Source: Hymenobacter polaris (lineage in GTDB: Bacteria; Bacteroidota; Bacteroidia; Cytophagales; Hymenobacteraceae). Taken from it: 64,000 nucleotides of DNA. Within the stretch, counting starts at the first letter, position 1. Each line of letters starts with the position of its first letter. Where the stretch lies: assembly GCF_012927305.1 (NCBI RefSeq), contig NZ_JABBGH010000002.1, forward strand, positions 434,001-498,000, given 5' to 3'. Positions 44,029-53,119 of this stretch are shown piece after piece. The notes beneath the pieces are model-generated. The model saw only the letters and a list, made by a program, of their open reading frames with translations, did not search any database and had not been told where the DNA came from. The position numbers and the translations under genes were made by a program.

Positions 44029-46302
44029 CTACTCGCTTAGCTCCTGGAAATAGCGGCGGGCCAAGCGGTTGGGGGCCGGGGTGGGCGCGGCGGCGGGCAC
44101 CGGCGCGGGCAGTAGCGCGCTCAGGCCCTGCTCGGCGGCCACCAGCTGCGCGGGGGGCGCGGGCTGGCCGGCCCGCACGGCCGCCCCTAGGGTGCGCAGC
44201 GCCTTGAGCGCCGGTAGGTAGAGGGCCGGCTGCTGCACGGCCACGGCGGCCAGGGCCGCGCCGGCAGGCTCCAGCAGGCGGGCATCGGCGGGGCGCGGGG
44301 GCTGGCCGGCGCGCACGGCCGCCAGCCAGCGCAGGGCGACGCGCACGGCGGGCTGGGCGGCGGGGGCCGGCAAGGTGGCTTGCTCGTGGAGCGCGGCGGC
44401 CCCCTTTAGCTCGCCGGTGAGGCGCAGGGTAGCCTCGGGCAGGGGCGTTGGGGTGAAGCCAGCCTTGCGCACGTAGGCGCGGGTTTGCTGCTGCACTTCC
44501 TTCAGCAGGCGCAGGGCGCGGTACTCGTAGGGGCGGGCGGCGGCGGGCTGGTTGGTGCGCAGGCGCAGCTCGGCGGCCCACATCTCATCCAGCACGGCGT
44601 GCAGCTTGGCCTTCACGGCGGGCTCCAGGAAGTCGGCGGTTTCGGCGTCGTCGTGCTTGTGGATGTAGGGCTCCATCAGGGCGTCGGTGGCGGCGGTGGG
44701 CGAGTCGTTGGGGCGGGTGCCCACGGCCGCGTGGTCATGGTCGTGGTCGTCGGGCTCGGCGGGGGCGGCCGCGGGCGGGGCGGGGCTGGTGGCGTCCTCG
44801 GCGGTGGGCAGGGCGGGCTCGTCGGCGGTGGGTGGGCCGGCGGTGGCGCCCATGCCCTTCTCGGCTTCCTCGCCCAAAAACTTGCCGTAGCGCAGCCGCA
44901 GCGCTTGCTGGTCGAAGCCCAGGGCGTTGGAGCGGTTGGCGAACTCGGCGGCGGTCAGCTTCTTTTGCTCGGCCAGCAGCTTTTCGGTGTCGATAATAAT
45001 CTGGCGCTCACTGCGGAAGTAAGCCGGCGCGGTGTTCACGCCCATGCCCAGGTCGAGGGCGCTGGCCGCGGCGGCCGTGTCCTGCCACTGCACCAGGTAG
45101 GTATCCGAGCGGGCGCGCTGGCCGTGGTTGTCGCGGGCTTGCAGGTAGAGGTACAGCTCGTCGCCGGGGTGCAGCCCTAGGGCCGGCAGGCGCAGCAAGC
45201 TGCCCAGCGGCGCCTGGGTGGGCTGGCGGCCCAGGCCGGCGCTCAACTCGCGCCGCAGCTCCCGAAACTTCACCGCCTCGCCCTGCCCGGTGGCCACCGT
45301 CAGCACCAGCTCGGCCTGGCTGAGGCCGTAATCGTCGCGAGCGGTGGCTTGCAGCGTCACCTCGGGCCGGGTGCCGCGCGCCGCAATCAGGGTGTAGGGC
45401 TTCGGACTTTGGATGCGGATGGTGGGCGCCTGGTCGGGCTGCACCTCAATGGCGTAGTCGTCGGACACCTGCCCAGCCAGGTGCAGCCGATACAAGGTAC
45501 TGGTGCTCAGTACCTGCTCGGCTGCGTAGATGCGCGCTTGGCCTGCTGCCCCTAGGGCCAGGCGGCGGCGGCCCAGCTCCAGCACCGGTGCGGCGCCGGC
45601 CCCGCTCACGCGCACCAGCCAGCGTACCCGCGAGCCCGCCGGGCAGCTAAATGAGGCCCCCGCCGGCCCAAACGCCACCCGCCGGGTGTAGGCCGGGGGC
45701 GTCACCAGCAGCTGCACCTGCTCGATGCGGGCCGGGCCCACCGGCGCCCCGGCCGGCCGCGCTGGGTCGGGGTGCAGGCGCACGGCCACGGGCGCGGCCG
45801 CTGGGGCGGCCCGGTGGCCGCTGGGCCACAGCCCTACCCCTAGGGCCCCCAGCCCCAGCAAAGCGCTGAGCAAATAGCTATTCTTGAAGGCAACGGGAAG
45901 CAGCTGCGGCTCGGTGGCGGCCAGCTCCGTAAAGTGCCGGGTGACGCGCTGCTGCTGCAGGCCCGGCAGCAGGGGCAGCGCCGTTTCGTCGGCCAGCAGC
46001 AGGCCGGTACTGTCTTGCAGGATGGGGTAGCGGCGGTCGAGGGCCGCTGCGGCGGCGCCCGCGTGCCAATGCCGCAGCGGCTGCAGCTGCCAGCCTACTA
46101 CCGCCAGGCTGGCCAGCGCCAACCCTAGTAGTAGCGGCCAGCCGGCCGGCCAGCGCAGCGCCAGCACAACCAGCAGCCCGCCAGCGGCCAGCAGCGGGAG
46201 TAGCCGGGCCACTGCGTAGCGGCGCGCATAGCTACGCGAGGCGGCGTGCAAGCCGGCGCGGGCATCGGCGAGGGCCGCTGGGTGCGTGGCAGTAGTAGGC
46301 AT
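44029..46302 (-). CDS. DUF4175-like large membrane protein of MoxR operon
   Basis: A 757-residue protein. Two membrane helices lie near residues 32-70 and another near 145 (YLLSALLGLGALGVGLW). The periplasmic part has a beta-domain (EQVQLLVTPPAYTRR, VRWLVRVSG, APTIRIQSPKPYTLIAARGTRPEVTLQATARDDYGLSQAELVL), as in DUF4175 proteins. Next comes a helical region and a His/Asp-rich stretch (DDHDHDHA) near residue 530 that could bind metal. It follows the BatA-like gene by 31 bp. The family is known from MoxR/DUF58 operons of Bacteroidota and others; the function has not been established. Confidence 0.75.
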   Translation of the reverse strand: MPTTATHPAALADARAGLHAASRSYARRYAVARLLPLLAAGGLLVVLALRWPAGWPLLLGLALASLAVVGWQLQPLRHWHAGAAAAALDRRYPILQDSTGLLLADETALPLLPGLQQQRVTRHFTELAATEPQLLPVAFKNSYLLSALLGLGALGVGLWPSGHRAAPAAAPVAVRLHPDPARPAGAPVGPARIEQVQLLVTPPAYTRRVAFGPAGASFSCPAGSRVRWLVRVSGAGAAPVLELGRRRLALGAAGQARIYAAEQVLSTSTLYRLHLAGQVSDDYAIEVQPDQAPTIRIQSPKPYTLIAARGTRPEVTLQATARDDYGLSQAELVLTVATGQGEAVKFRELRRELSAGLGRQPTQAPLGSLLRLPALGLHPGDELYLYLQARDNHGQRARSDTYLVQWQDTAAAASALDLGMGVNTAPAYFRSERQIIIDTEKLLAEQKKLTAAEFANRSNALGFDQQALRLRYGKFLGEEAEKGMGATAGPPTADEPALPTAEDATSPAPPAAAPAEPDDHDHDHAAVGTRPNDSPTAATDALMEPYIHKHDDAETADFLEPAVKAKLHAVLDEMWAAELRLRTNQPAAARPYEYRALRLLKEVQQQTRAYVRKAGFTPTPLPEATLRLTGELKGAAALHEQATLPAPAAQPAVRVALRWLAAVRAGQPPRPADARLLEPAGAALAAVAVQQPALYLPALKALRTLGAAVRAGQPAPPAQLVAAEQGLSALLPAPVPAAAPTPAPNRLARRYFQELSE

Positions 46303-46333
46303 AGGCGCTTTAGAAAATCAAGATAAAGAGAAG

Positions 46334-47908
46334 CTAAGATGCCACCATAGACGGCGTAGCGGCCGTGCGCGCCGCCAGCCCGCGCTCTAGCCCAAATAGC
46401 AGCAGCCCCGCCAGCACCAGCCAGGGCCGCAGGTCGAGCGGCGGGCCGAAAGCCGGGGCCGGGCGGCGGGCCGTAGCACCGGCCGCGGGCAGCACCTGGC
46501 CGGGGTCGAGGCGGCGCGGGTCGTGCGCGGCCAGGCGCTGCTGCCCGGCCGCGTCGAAGGCCGGGTGCAGCACCTCTAGCAGCAAGGCGGGCAGGTCGGG
46601 ACTGGCAGCCAACTCGCTCCAGGCAGGCAGCAGACGGGTAGCTAGCTGATAATAAGTGCCCTGCCCTAGGGGGGTAGCCGTGAGCACGGGCCGCCCGAGG
46701 CCGTCGCGCCACAACGGCTGGGCGCCGGGCGCGGGGCTGGCCGCCCGGCGCCACACGGCCACGGGCGCGGCCAGCTGGGGCTGGGTAAGGTGGCTGGTAT
46801 CGGCGCGGCCGGCCCCCGCCGGAAACTGCCACAGGCGCAGCCCCCGCCGCACGGCGCCGCGCCACCGGGCCGGCACCGGCGCGTCGGCCAGCCAAAACAG
46901 CCAGTCGGGCGCCTGGGCGGTGTCGGGTAGGGTAGGGGCTACGGTGAGGGCCAGGGGGCCGGGTAGCCCTAGGGCCGCCGCCCGCAGCGCGGCGCGCAGG
47001 GGGCGGGCTTCGGCGGCCTGAGCGGCGGGGGCATACACCCACACGCGCAGCGGGGCGGGGCGCACCGGCACTGCTGGCTCCGGGACTGGCCCTAGGGCCG
47101 CCAGCCGGGCTGCCTGGGTGGCAGTGGCGGCCTGGTAGCGTAGCGGCGGCAGCCCGGCCACCGCCAGCCGGGCGCCCGGCTGCGGCCGCGCCACGCGGGC
47201 GAGGCGGTAGGTTAGCTGGCGCTCGGTGCCCTGGCCCAGCAGCAGGTGCAGGCTATCGGCGGTGCTGGTGGCGGCTTGCAGCCAGGTGGCCTGGGCGGCC
47301 AGCGGCAGCAGGCGCCACGTCACGCCCGCCGGCAACGGGCGCCGGGTGCCGCCGTTGCCGCGCATAGTGGCGGGCGTAAGCGCCAGCAGCGGCTGCCCAG
47401 CCAGCGAGTCGGCCGCCAGCCGGATGCGCTCGGCGTAAAAATCCGGGGTGTTCGCCAAGTGGTCGAGGGCCAGAATGCTATCGGCCGGCATCCCTAGGGA
47501 ATCGGCCCGGCTAGCCGTCTGGCTGATGCGCGGCAGGCCCGGCGCCAGCCAGCGCCGCTCGTAGCCGCGCCGCCGCAGCGAGTCGAGGCGCGGGCGCTCG
47601 GCGGCTAGGGCGGGGCTACCGGCCAGGGCGGGCGCCACCAAAATCTGCCCGCGCCCTAGGGTGCGCCGGGGCCGCCAGGCGGGGCCGGCTAGCGCGCCCA
47701 CCAGCCCAGCCAGCAGCAGCAGGCGCAGTAGTAGCAGTGGCCACTGCTCGAGGCGCAGGTTGCGCAGGCGGCGGTTGGCCCCGGCTTGTAGCCAGCGCAG
47801 GCTGCCCACGGCCACCTCGCGGCCCGGCCGGCGGTTCCAGAGGTGGATGGCCAGCGGCACCAGCAGGGCCAGCAGCGGCAGCAGCGACGGGTTGGTGAAG
47901 GTTAGCAT
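46334..47908 (-). CDS. BatA-domain membrane protein
   Basis: A 524-residue protein that begins with the BatA N-terminal motif MLTFTNPSLLPLLALLVPLAIHLWNRR, which is a membrane helix followed by a positively charged turn. A second helix is near residue 60 (LLLLRLLLLAGLVGALAG) and a last one near the C-terminus (PWLVLAGLLLFGLERGL). The part between is periplasmic and very Ala/Arg/Pro-rich. No clear von Willebrand A MIDAS motif (DxSxS) was found, unlike classical BatA/BatB. It follows the DUF58 gene after an inverted repeat. Confidence 0.78.
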   Translation of the reverse strand: MLTFTNPSLLPLLALLVPLAIHLWNRRPGREVAVGSLRWLQAGANRRLRNLRLEQWPLLLLRLLLLAGLVGALAGPAWRPRRTLGRGQILVAPALAGSPALAAERPRLDSLRRRGYERRWLAPGLPRISQTASRADSLGMPADSILALDHLANTPDFYAERIRLAADSLAGQPLLALTPATMRGNGGTRRPLPAGVTWRLLPLAAQATWLQAATSTADSLHLLLGQGTERQLTYRLARVARPQPGARLAVAGLPPLRYQAATATQAARLAALGPVPEPAVPVRPAPLRVWVYAPAAQAAEARPLRAALRAAALGLPGPLALTVAPTLPDTAQAPDWLFWLADAPVPARWRGAVRRGLRLWQFPAGAGRADTSHLTQPQLAAPVAVWRRAASPAPGAQPLWRDGLGRPVLTATPLGQGTYYQLATRLLPAWSELAASPDLPALLLEVLHPAFDAAGQQRLAAHDPRRLDPGQVLPAAGATARRPAPAFGPPLDLRPWLVLAGLLLFGLERGLAARTAATPSMVAS

Positions 47909-47914
47909 AGTAGT

Positions 47915-48004
47915 TTTTCCCGCAGAGGGCGCAGTGTTTTCGCAGAGGCCGCGGAGGTTGTTCTCTGCGACTTCTGCGAAAACACTGCGCCTTCTGCGGG
48001 AAAA
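47915..48004. repeat. Inverted repeat inside MoxR operon, family C
   Basis: Arms of 32 bp (47915-47946 and 47973-48004) with one mismatch, based on CCCGCAGAGGGCGCAGTG and CGCAGA, around a 26-bp loop that itself repeats CTCTGCG. It fills the gap between the DUF58 stop and the BatA start, and would form a strong mRNA hairpin within the operon. Confidence 0.9.
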
Positions 48005-48008
48005 TTCG

Positions 48009-48884
48009 TTAGCTCATCAGTTGCCGGCGTTTCAAAAACTCCCGCAGCGCCCCGTCCAGCGGCTGCGACGTATCCAGTAAATAATAATCCAGCCCCTGGC
48101 GGCGGGCGGCCTGGGCGGTATCGCGCAGCCAGGCTTGCAGCTGGCGCTGGTAGGCGGCGCGCTGCTGGTCGGCGTCGAGCTGCAGGGTTTGCCCAGTTTC
48201 GAGGTCGCGGAACGTAACCGAGCCTTTGTAGCTAAAATTCAGCTCGTTGCCGGCCATCAGGTGCAGTAGCAGCACCTCGCCGCTGGTAGCGCGCAGGCGG
48301 GCAAGCAGCCGGCTTATCTCGCCCTGCTCCTCATACAAGTCGCTGACGCACACCGTAAGGGCGCGCTGCCGGCGGGCGGTGAGGGGGGCCAAGGTGGCGG
48401 CGTCGGGGAAGGTGCCGGTGGCGGCCACCGTTTCGAGGGCGTGGTAGAGGCGCGGTAACTGGCGGGTGTCGGCGCGGGCGGGCAGCTGGCGCAGGCCGGT
48501 GGGCAGCAACAGGGTTAGGCCCACAGCGTCGCCCTGCTTTTGGGCCAGGTAGGCCAGCGCCGCCAGCAGCAGCCGGGCGTAGTCGAGCTTGCTCAGGTTG
48601 TTATCGTCCAGGTGCCCTAGGCTGGCGCTGGCGTCCAGCACCAGGTTCACCGTCAGGCTGGTATCTACCTCCGATTCGCGCAAAAAATACTTGTCCGAGC
48701 GCGCGGCCAGGCGCCAGTCCAGCCGGCGCAGGTCGTCGCCCGGCTGGTAGGGGCGGTACTGGCTGAACTCCATGCCCGCGCCCTGCCGCCGGCTGGCGTG
48801 CGCACCAGCCAGGAAGCCCTCGGCCGCCCGGCGGGCCGCCAGCGGCAGGTTGCGCAAGGCAAACAGGAGTTCGGGGGTGAGCAT
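48009..48884 (-). CDS. DUF58-domain protein
   Basis: A 291-residue cytoplasmic protein. The DUF58 signature GMEFSQYRPYQPGDDLRRLDWRLAARSDKYFLRE is present in the first third (given here in pieces: EFSQYRPYQPGDD and LDWRLAARSDKY). A von Willebrand A-like strand with LTVNLVLDASASLG follows; the DxSxS there could bind a metal ion. DUF58 proteins act with MoxR AAA ATPases, possibly as metal-dependent chaperone partners. It follows moxR on the same strand, separated by a family-A repeat. Confidence 0.9.
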   Translation of the reverse strand: MLTPELLFALRNLPLAARRAAEGFLAGAHASRRQGAGMEFSQYRPYQPGDDLRRLDWRLAARSDKYFLRESEVDTSLTVNLVLDASASLGHLDDNNLSKLDYARLLLAALAYLAQKQGDAVGLTLLLPTGLRQLPARADTRQLPRLYHALETVAATGTFPDAATLAPLTARRQRALTVCVSDLYEEQGEISRLLARLRATSGEVLLLHLMAGNELNFSYKGSVTFRDLETGQTLQLDADQQRAAYQRQLQAWLRDTAQAARRQGLDYYLLDTSQPLDGALREFLKRRQLMS

Positions 48885-48911
48885 TTAGGGGTTACTAGAA
48901 GACCAAAAGAA

Positions 48912-49016
48912 CGTCATGCTGAGCGCAGTCGAAGCATCTCTGCCACGCCGCCTAGGGCCTTTGTTCAATGATGCGGGAGAGATGCTTCGGCAAGCGGACG
49001 CCAGATGAGCATGACC
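48912..49016. repeat. Inverted repeat, family A (degenerate)
   Basis: A family-A repeat with imperfect arms: GTCATGCTGAG...GAAGCATCTCTG and GAGAGATGCTTC...GAGCATGAC. The right arm has an extra GGACGCCAGAT-like insert. It lies between the moxR and DUF58 genes. Confidence 0.8.
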
Positions 49017-49039
49017 GTCTTATCTGTTTTTTGGCGCTA

Positions 49040-50017
<978 letters not shown>

Positions 50018-50036
50018 TTACTCGGTGAAAAAGGCG

Positions 50037-50133
50037 GTCATGCTGAGCTTGCCGAAGCATCTCTACCGCGTAAGTAACTTCAAACGTTAGGATTAGTGCC
50101 GCAGTAGAGATGCTTCGACAGGCTCAGCATGAC
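50037..50133. repeat. Inverted repeat, family A
   Basis: Arms of 33 bp (50037-50069 and 50101-50133), GTCATGCTGAGCTTGCC... and ...GACAGGCTCAGCATGAC, with few mismatches and a 31-bp loop. It lies between the DUF4159 and MoxR genes; no outer locus-specific arms are seen. Confidence 0.9.
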
Positions 50134-50145
50134 GTTCTGTATAAA

Positions 50146-50766
50146 TCAAGAAAGTGCATACAGCAGAATATTGACCCCAAACTTGGTGTTGTCTTCCGCT
50201 AAAAACCGTTTATTCCGGAAGTCGTAGTCCCACTCGCAGCCGTAGTCCTTGTTGGAGTAAAGCACCCCTAGGCGGCCGTTCACGGTAATGCCCTTGAGGT
50301 AGTCGTGCACCAGGTCGTCGCCCCAGCCGTTCAGCTCGAAGCCCGTGTTGGGCGGACCGTCTTTGAAGGTGAAAAACTGGTGGTAAATCGGGTGGGTTTT
50401 GGGTAGCTTTTGCAGCGCGGCTGGGCCGAAGCAGGCGGCCATCTGCGCCTCAAACGAGCGGGCAAACAGGCCGTCGATGTCGTGGTTGCAGTCGTCCACA
50501 AACACGAAGCCGCCGTTGCGCACGTACTGGATGAAGTTCTTCTTCTCGGCCGCCGAAAACTGTACCAGCCGGTGCCCGCTCAGGTAGCAGAAGGGGTAGC
50601 CAAACAGCTCGGGACTATCCAGCGCTACCACCTTTTCCTTGGCCACCACCGGCACGGTGGTGTACTGCACCAGCGAGTGCAGCAGGTTGGCCGGCATGCG
50701 CTCGTCCACGGCATCCCAGTCGCCGGAGTGGTAGCTGAGGCGCACGAAGGTGAAAGGGGTTGGCAT
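50146..50766 (-). CDS. DUF4159-domain protein
   Basis: A 206-residue protein; ATG 50766 gives the typical start FTFVRLSYHSGDWDAVDERMP (residue 5 onward), whereas the upstream extension is not conserved-looking. The fold resembles a glutamine-amidotransferase-like domain: VALDSPELFGYPFCYLSGH, FIQYVRNGGFVFVDDCNHDIDGLF, and a last part with GLGVLYSNKDYGCEWDYDF. DUF4159 proteins are common partners in MoxR/BatA operons. It is the first gene of the minus-strand operon 50766-42174; its stand-alone form here, instead of as the C-terminal part of a longer membrane protein, is worth noting. Confidence 0.85.
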   Translation of the reverse strand: MPTPFTFVRLSYHSGDWDAVDERMPANLLHSLVQYTTVPVVAKEKVVALDSPELFGYPFCYLSGHRLVQFSAAEKKNFIQYVRNGGFVFVDDCNHDIDGLFARSFEAQMAACFGPAALQKLPKTHPIYHQFFTFKDGPPNTGFELNGWGDDLVHDYLKGITVNGRLGVLYSNKDYGCEWDYDFRNKRFLAEDNTKFGVNILLYALS

Positions 50767-50917
50767 GAACGCAAAAGAGGCCCTAGGGCTCAAAAGATGA
50801 AAAGGGCCTGCTGAGGTTGCGCGGGCACACATCGGAAACGGCGATTTTGCCGTTAGGCGCTTAAACCTACGCGGGCTGCGGCCCTTTCTACCTCCACTTC
50901 CTTCATTTCTTTCGCTT

Positions 50918-51544
50918 ATGAAACGGTTTCTGTTCCTGCTGGTAGCCGGCGCAGCCTGGCTACTCGCTGCCCCCCAGGCCCACGCTCAGTTCGGCGTGAA
51001 AGGCGGCGTCAACTTCGCTGAGCTACAGGGCCGCGACGGCGAGTCGTCGTCCTACAAGACATTCTATCACGTCGGCATCCTCTACCAGTGGAACGTGCTG
51101 GGCCCGCTGGCCATCCAGCCCGAGCTACAATACTCGGTGCAGGGCGGCGACCTAAAAGGTGCCTTTACCGACTACACCACCAAGCTGCACTACTTCACGG
51201 TGCCCGTGCTGGCCAAAGTGACCCTAGGCCCCATTTTCGTGGAAGCCGGCCCGCAGTTCGGCTACTTAGTGCACGCCACCCAGGACGGCAAGGTGCAGAT
51301 AAGCAACACCAACGGCTCGGCCAGCTACGGCCAAGTCAGCCAAACGGCTACCAGCCAGTATAAGGGCGCCGACTTTAGCCTGGCTGCTGGTGCCGGCCTC
51401 AAGTTCAGCGGCCTCTCGCTGGGCGCCCGCTACGTGGCCGGCCTCAACGACATCAACGACGCCCAGTACATCACCGGCCTCAACGACCCGCGCCTGCAAA
51501 ACCGCGTGTTTCAACTCTACGCGGCTCTGCAGTTCGGGAAGTAG
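50918..51544 (+). CDS. PorT-family outer-membrane beta-barrel protein
   Basis: A 208-residue protein with a signal (FLFLLVAGAAWLLAAPQAHAQ). The mature part begins FGVKGGVNFAEL and continues with VGILYQWNVLGPLAIQPELQYSVQGG, TVPVLAKVTLGPIFVEAGPQFGYL and SLGARYVAGLNDIND, ending RVFQLYAALQFGK. This is an eight-stranded barrel of the PorT/OmpW-like class that is very common in Bacteroidota. Function not known. It is transcribed divergently from the DUF4159 operon and converges on the TldE-like gene, with their stop codons lying within one palindrome. Confidence 0.87.
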   Translation: MKRFLFLLVAGAAWLLAAPQAHAQFGVKGGVNFAELQGRDGESSSYKTFYHVGILYQWNVLGPLAIQPELQYSVQGGDLKGAFTDYTTKLHYFTVPVLAKVTLGPIFVEAGPQFGYLVHATQDGKVQISNTNGSASYGQVSQTATSQYKGADFSLAAGAGLKFSGLSLGARYVAGLNDINDAQYITGLNDPRLQNRVFQLYAALQFGK

Positions 51545-51670
51545 AATTTCAATTAGCAAAGGCGCACGTCATGCTGAGCTTGTCGAAGCATCTCTACCGC
51601 GCAACATTGTTCAGTAGAGATGCTTCGACAAGCTCAGCATGACGTGCGCTTTTGCTAATTGAAATTCTAC
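51541..51670. repeat. Large nested palindrome covering two stop codons
   Basis: Arms of 57 bp (51541-51597 and 51614-51670) with one mismatch and a 16-bp loop. The inner 33 bp is the family-A unit; the outer 24 bp (GTAGAATTTCAATTAGCAAA...) is unique to this site. The TAG stops of the barrel gene (51542-51544) and of the TldE-like gene (51667-51669, minus) lie symmetrically in the arms. It probably works as a bidirectional terminator. Confidence 0.93.
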
Positions 51671-53001
51671 ACTGCGTCCGATAGGCTCGTGAACGTGAAG
51701 TCGCGAATCTTTAGCGGGGGAACCAGATTGCCGGCCAGGCGCACCGGGCGGCCGATGGCTTCCACGTTGTTGAGCATGATAACGGGGCTCTCGTTGAAGC
51801 GGAAGTTCTTGATGGGGAACTTGATAGCGCCGTTCTCGATGTAGAACGTACCGTCGCGGGTGAGGCCGGTGTAGAGCAGCGTCTGCGGGTCAACGGGACG
51901 GATGTACCAGAGGCGCGTGACCAAAATTCCTTTCTGGGTGCCTTTGATGAGGTCGGCCGTGCTTTGGGTGCCGCCTTCCATGATGAAGCCGCCGGGCGGG
52001 GGCAGGTCCGGAATGCCGCTCTTCTGGGCCCAGTAGCGGCTGGTGTACATATTCTTCACCACGCCCTTCTCAATCCAGGTGGTGCGCTGCTGCGGGCGGC
52101 CGTCGCCGGCAAAGGTCAGGTCGGGCACCTCGGCGTTGGTAGGGTCCGAGTAAACGGTGATGCGCTCGTCGAACAGCTTTTCGCCTTTGCGGTTGCCGCC
52201 GCCCTTCTTGCTCAGGAAGCTGCGCCCCTCGTCGGCCGAGCGGGCGTCGAACGAGCGCATGAGGGCCCCTAGGAGCGAGGCGTCGGAATTGGAAACCAGA
52301 GCGTTGGGCTCCAGAATAACGGTGTACTTGCCCGGCTCGATGGCCTTGGCGCCCACCGACGATGACGCCTTGCCCGCGGCCACGGCCGTGAGGCGCGCCG
52401 CGTCGAAGTTCTTCACGTCGGTGTAGTCGGTGGCCGCGTAACCCGAGCCCGTGCCGTCGGGCGTGCGCACCGTAACGCTGAAGTCGGCGTTGGTCAGGCG
52501 CTGGTAGGCTTCCAGGCCCTTGCTGTTGCGCTTGGCTACGAAGCCCGCCCGGTCGTTAAGAAAGCCCGCCGAGGTGAGCTTCTTGCTGGTGCAGTAGTCC
52601 ATGCTGGCCCCCATTTGGCGGGCGCGGTAGTCGGGCGTAATGGCGGCCGTGCTCTGGGCAAACGACTGCGGCGAGCTGAGGTACTGCTGCGGCCCGAGCA
52701 GCGGCATGTGCTCGGGGCTATCGGGGGCCAGGCGCGCAATTTCTTCGGCCCGCTGCACGCAGCGCTTCAGGGTAGCGTCGTCGAACTGGTTGCAGGTGGC
52801 GGTGCCCTGCTTCTTGCCGAAGTACGAGGTAACGGCCAGCGACACGTTGTCGGTGGCGCCCGAGGTGCTGATGGAGTTGCGCGCCGAGCGCACGTTGCCT
52901 TCCAGCGTGCCGCTCAGGGTAGCCTCGCACTCATCGGCGGTGCTGTAGCCAATGACCTTCTTGAGAATGTCCTGGGCTTCGGTTTGGGAAAGTATTGCCA
53001 T
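51667..53001 (-). CDS. TldE/PmbA-like subunit of TldD/TldE protease
   Basis: A 444-residue protein of the PmbA_TldD family, in the TldE position (no HExxxH zinc motif). Marks are LKKVIGYSTADECEATLSG at the start, TRNSISTSGATDN-like residues, and the C-terminal domain GFIMEGGTQSTADLIKGTQKGILVTRLWY, DPQTLLYTGLTRDGTFYIENG, and NFRFNESPVIMLNNVEAIG. TldD and TldE form a heterodimer that cleaves unstructured peptides or matures peptide natural products. It follows the two TldD genes on the same strand. No signal peptide is visible, unlike the TldD copies. Confidence 0.88.
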   Translation of the reverse strand: MAILSQTEAQDILKKVIGYSTADECEATLSGTLEGNVRSARNSISTSGATDNVSLAVTSYFGKKQGTATCNQFDDATLKRCVQRAEEIARLAPDSPEHMPLLGPQQYLSSPQSFAQSTAAITPDYRARQMGASMDYCTSKKLTSAGFLNDRAGFVAKRNSKGLEAYQRLTNADFSVTVRTPDGTGSGYAATDYTDVKNFDAARLTAVAAGKASSSVGAKAIEPGKYTVILEPNALVSNSDASLLGALMRSFDARSADEGRSFLSKKGGGNRKGEKLFDERITVYSDPTNAEVPDLTFAGDGRPQQRTTWIEKGVVKNMYTSRYWAQKSGIPDLPPPGGFIMEGGTQSTADLIKGTQKGILVTRLWYIRPVDPQTLLYTGLTRDGTFYIENGAIKFPIKNFRFNESPVIMLNNVEAIGRPVRLAGNLVPPLKIRDFTFTSLSDAV

Positions 53002-53020
53002 TGGTAGGTGAAATTAAGAT

Positions 53021-53119
53021 GTAGCACCAAGCTCCTGCTTGGTGAGCCGCCCGCGCCGTAAGGCAGTAAAATGGGTTAGTTATCGCTCAACGATGCCCCA
53101 AGCGGGAGCTTGGGGTTAC
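53021..53119. repeat. Inverted repeat, family D
   Basis: GTAGCACCAAGCTCCTGCTTGG (53021-53042) and CCAAGCGGGAGCTTGGGGTTAC (53097-53118) are complementary with several mismatches. Each arm is itself partly palindromic (CCAAGC...GCTTGG). It lies between tldE and the first tldD, partly inside the end of the latter. Confidence 0.75.

Noticed and set aside
44485-45180. 231-residue Gly/Val-rich plus-strand open frame
   Set aside because: Antisense to the DUF4175-like gene; composition is that of a mirrored Ala/Pro-rich frame.
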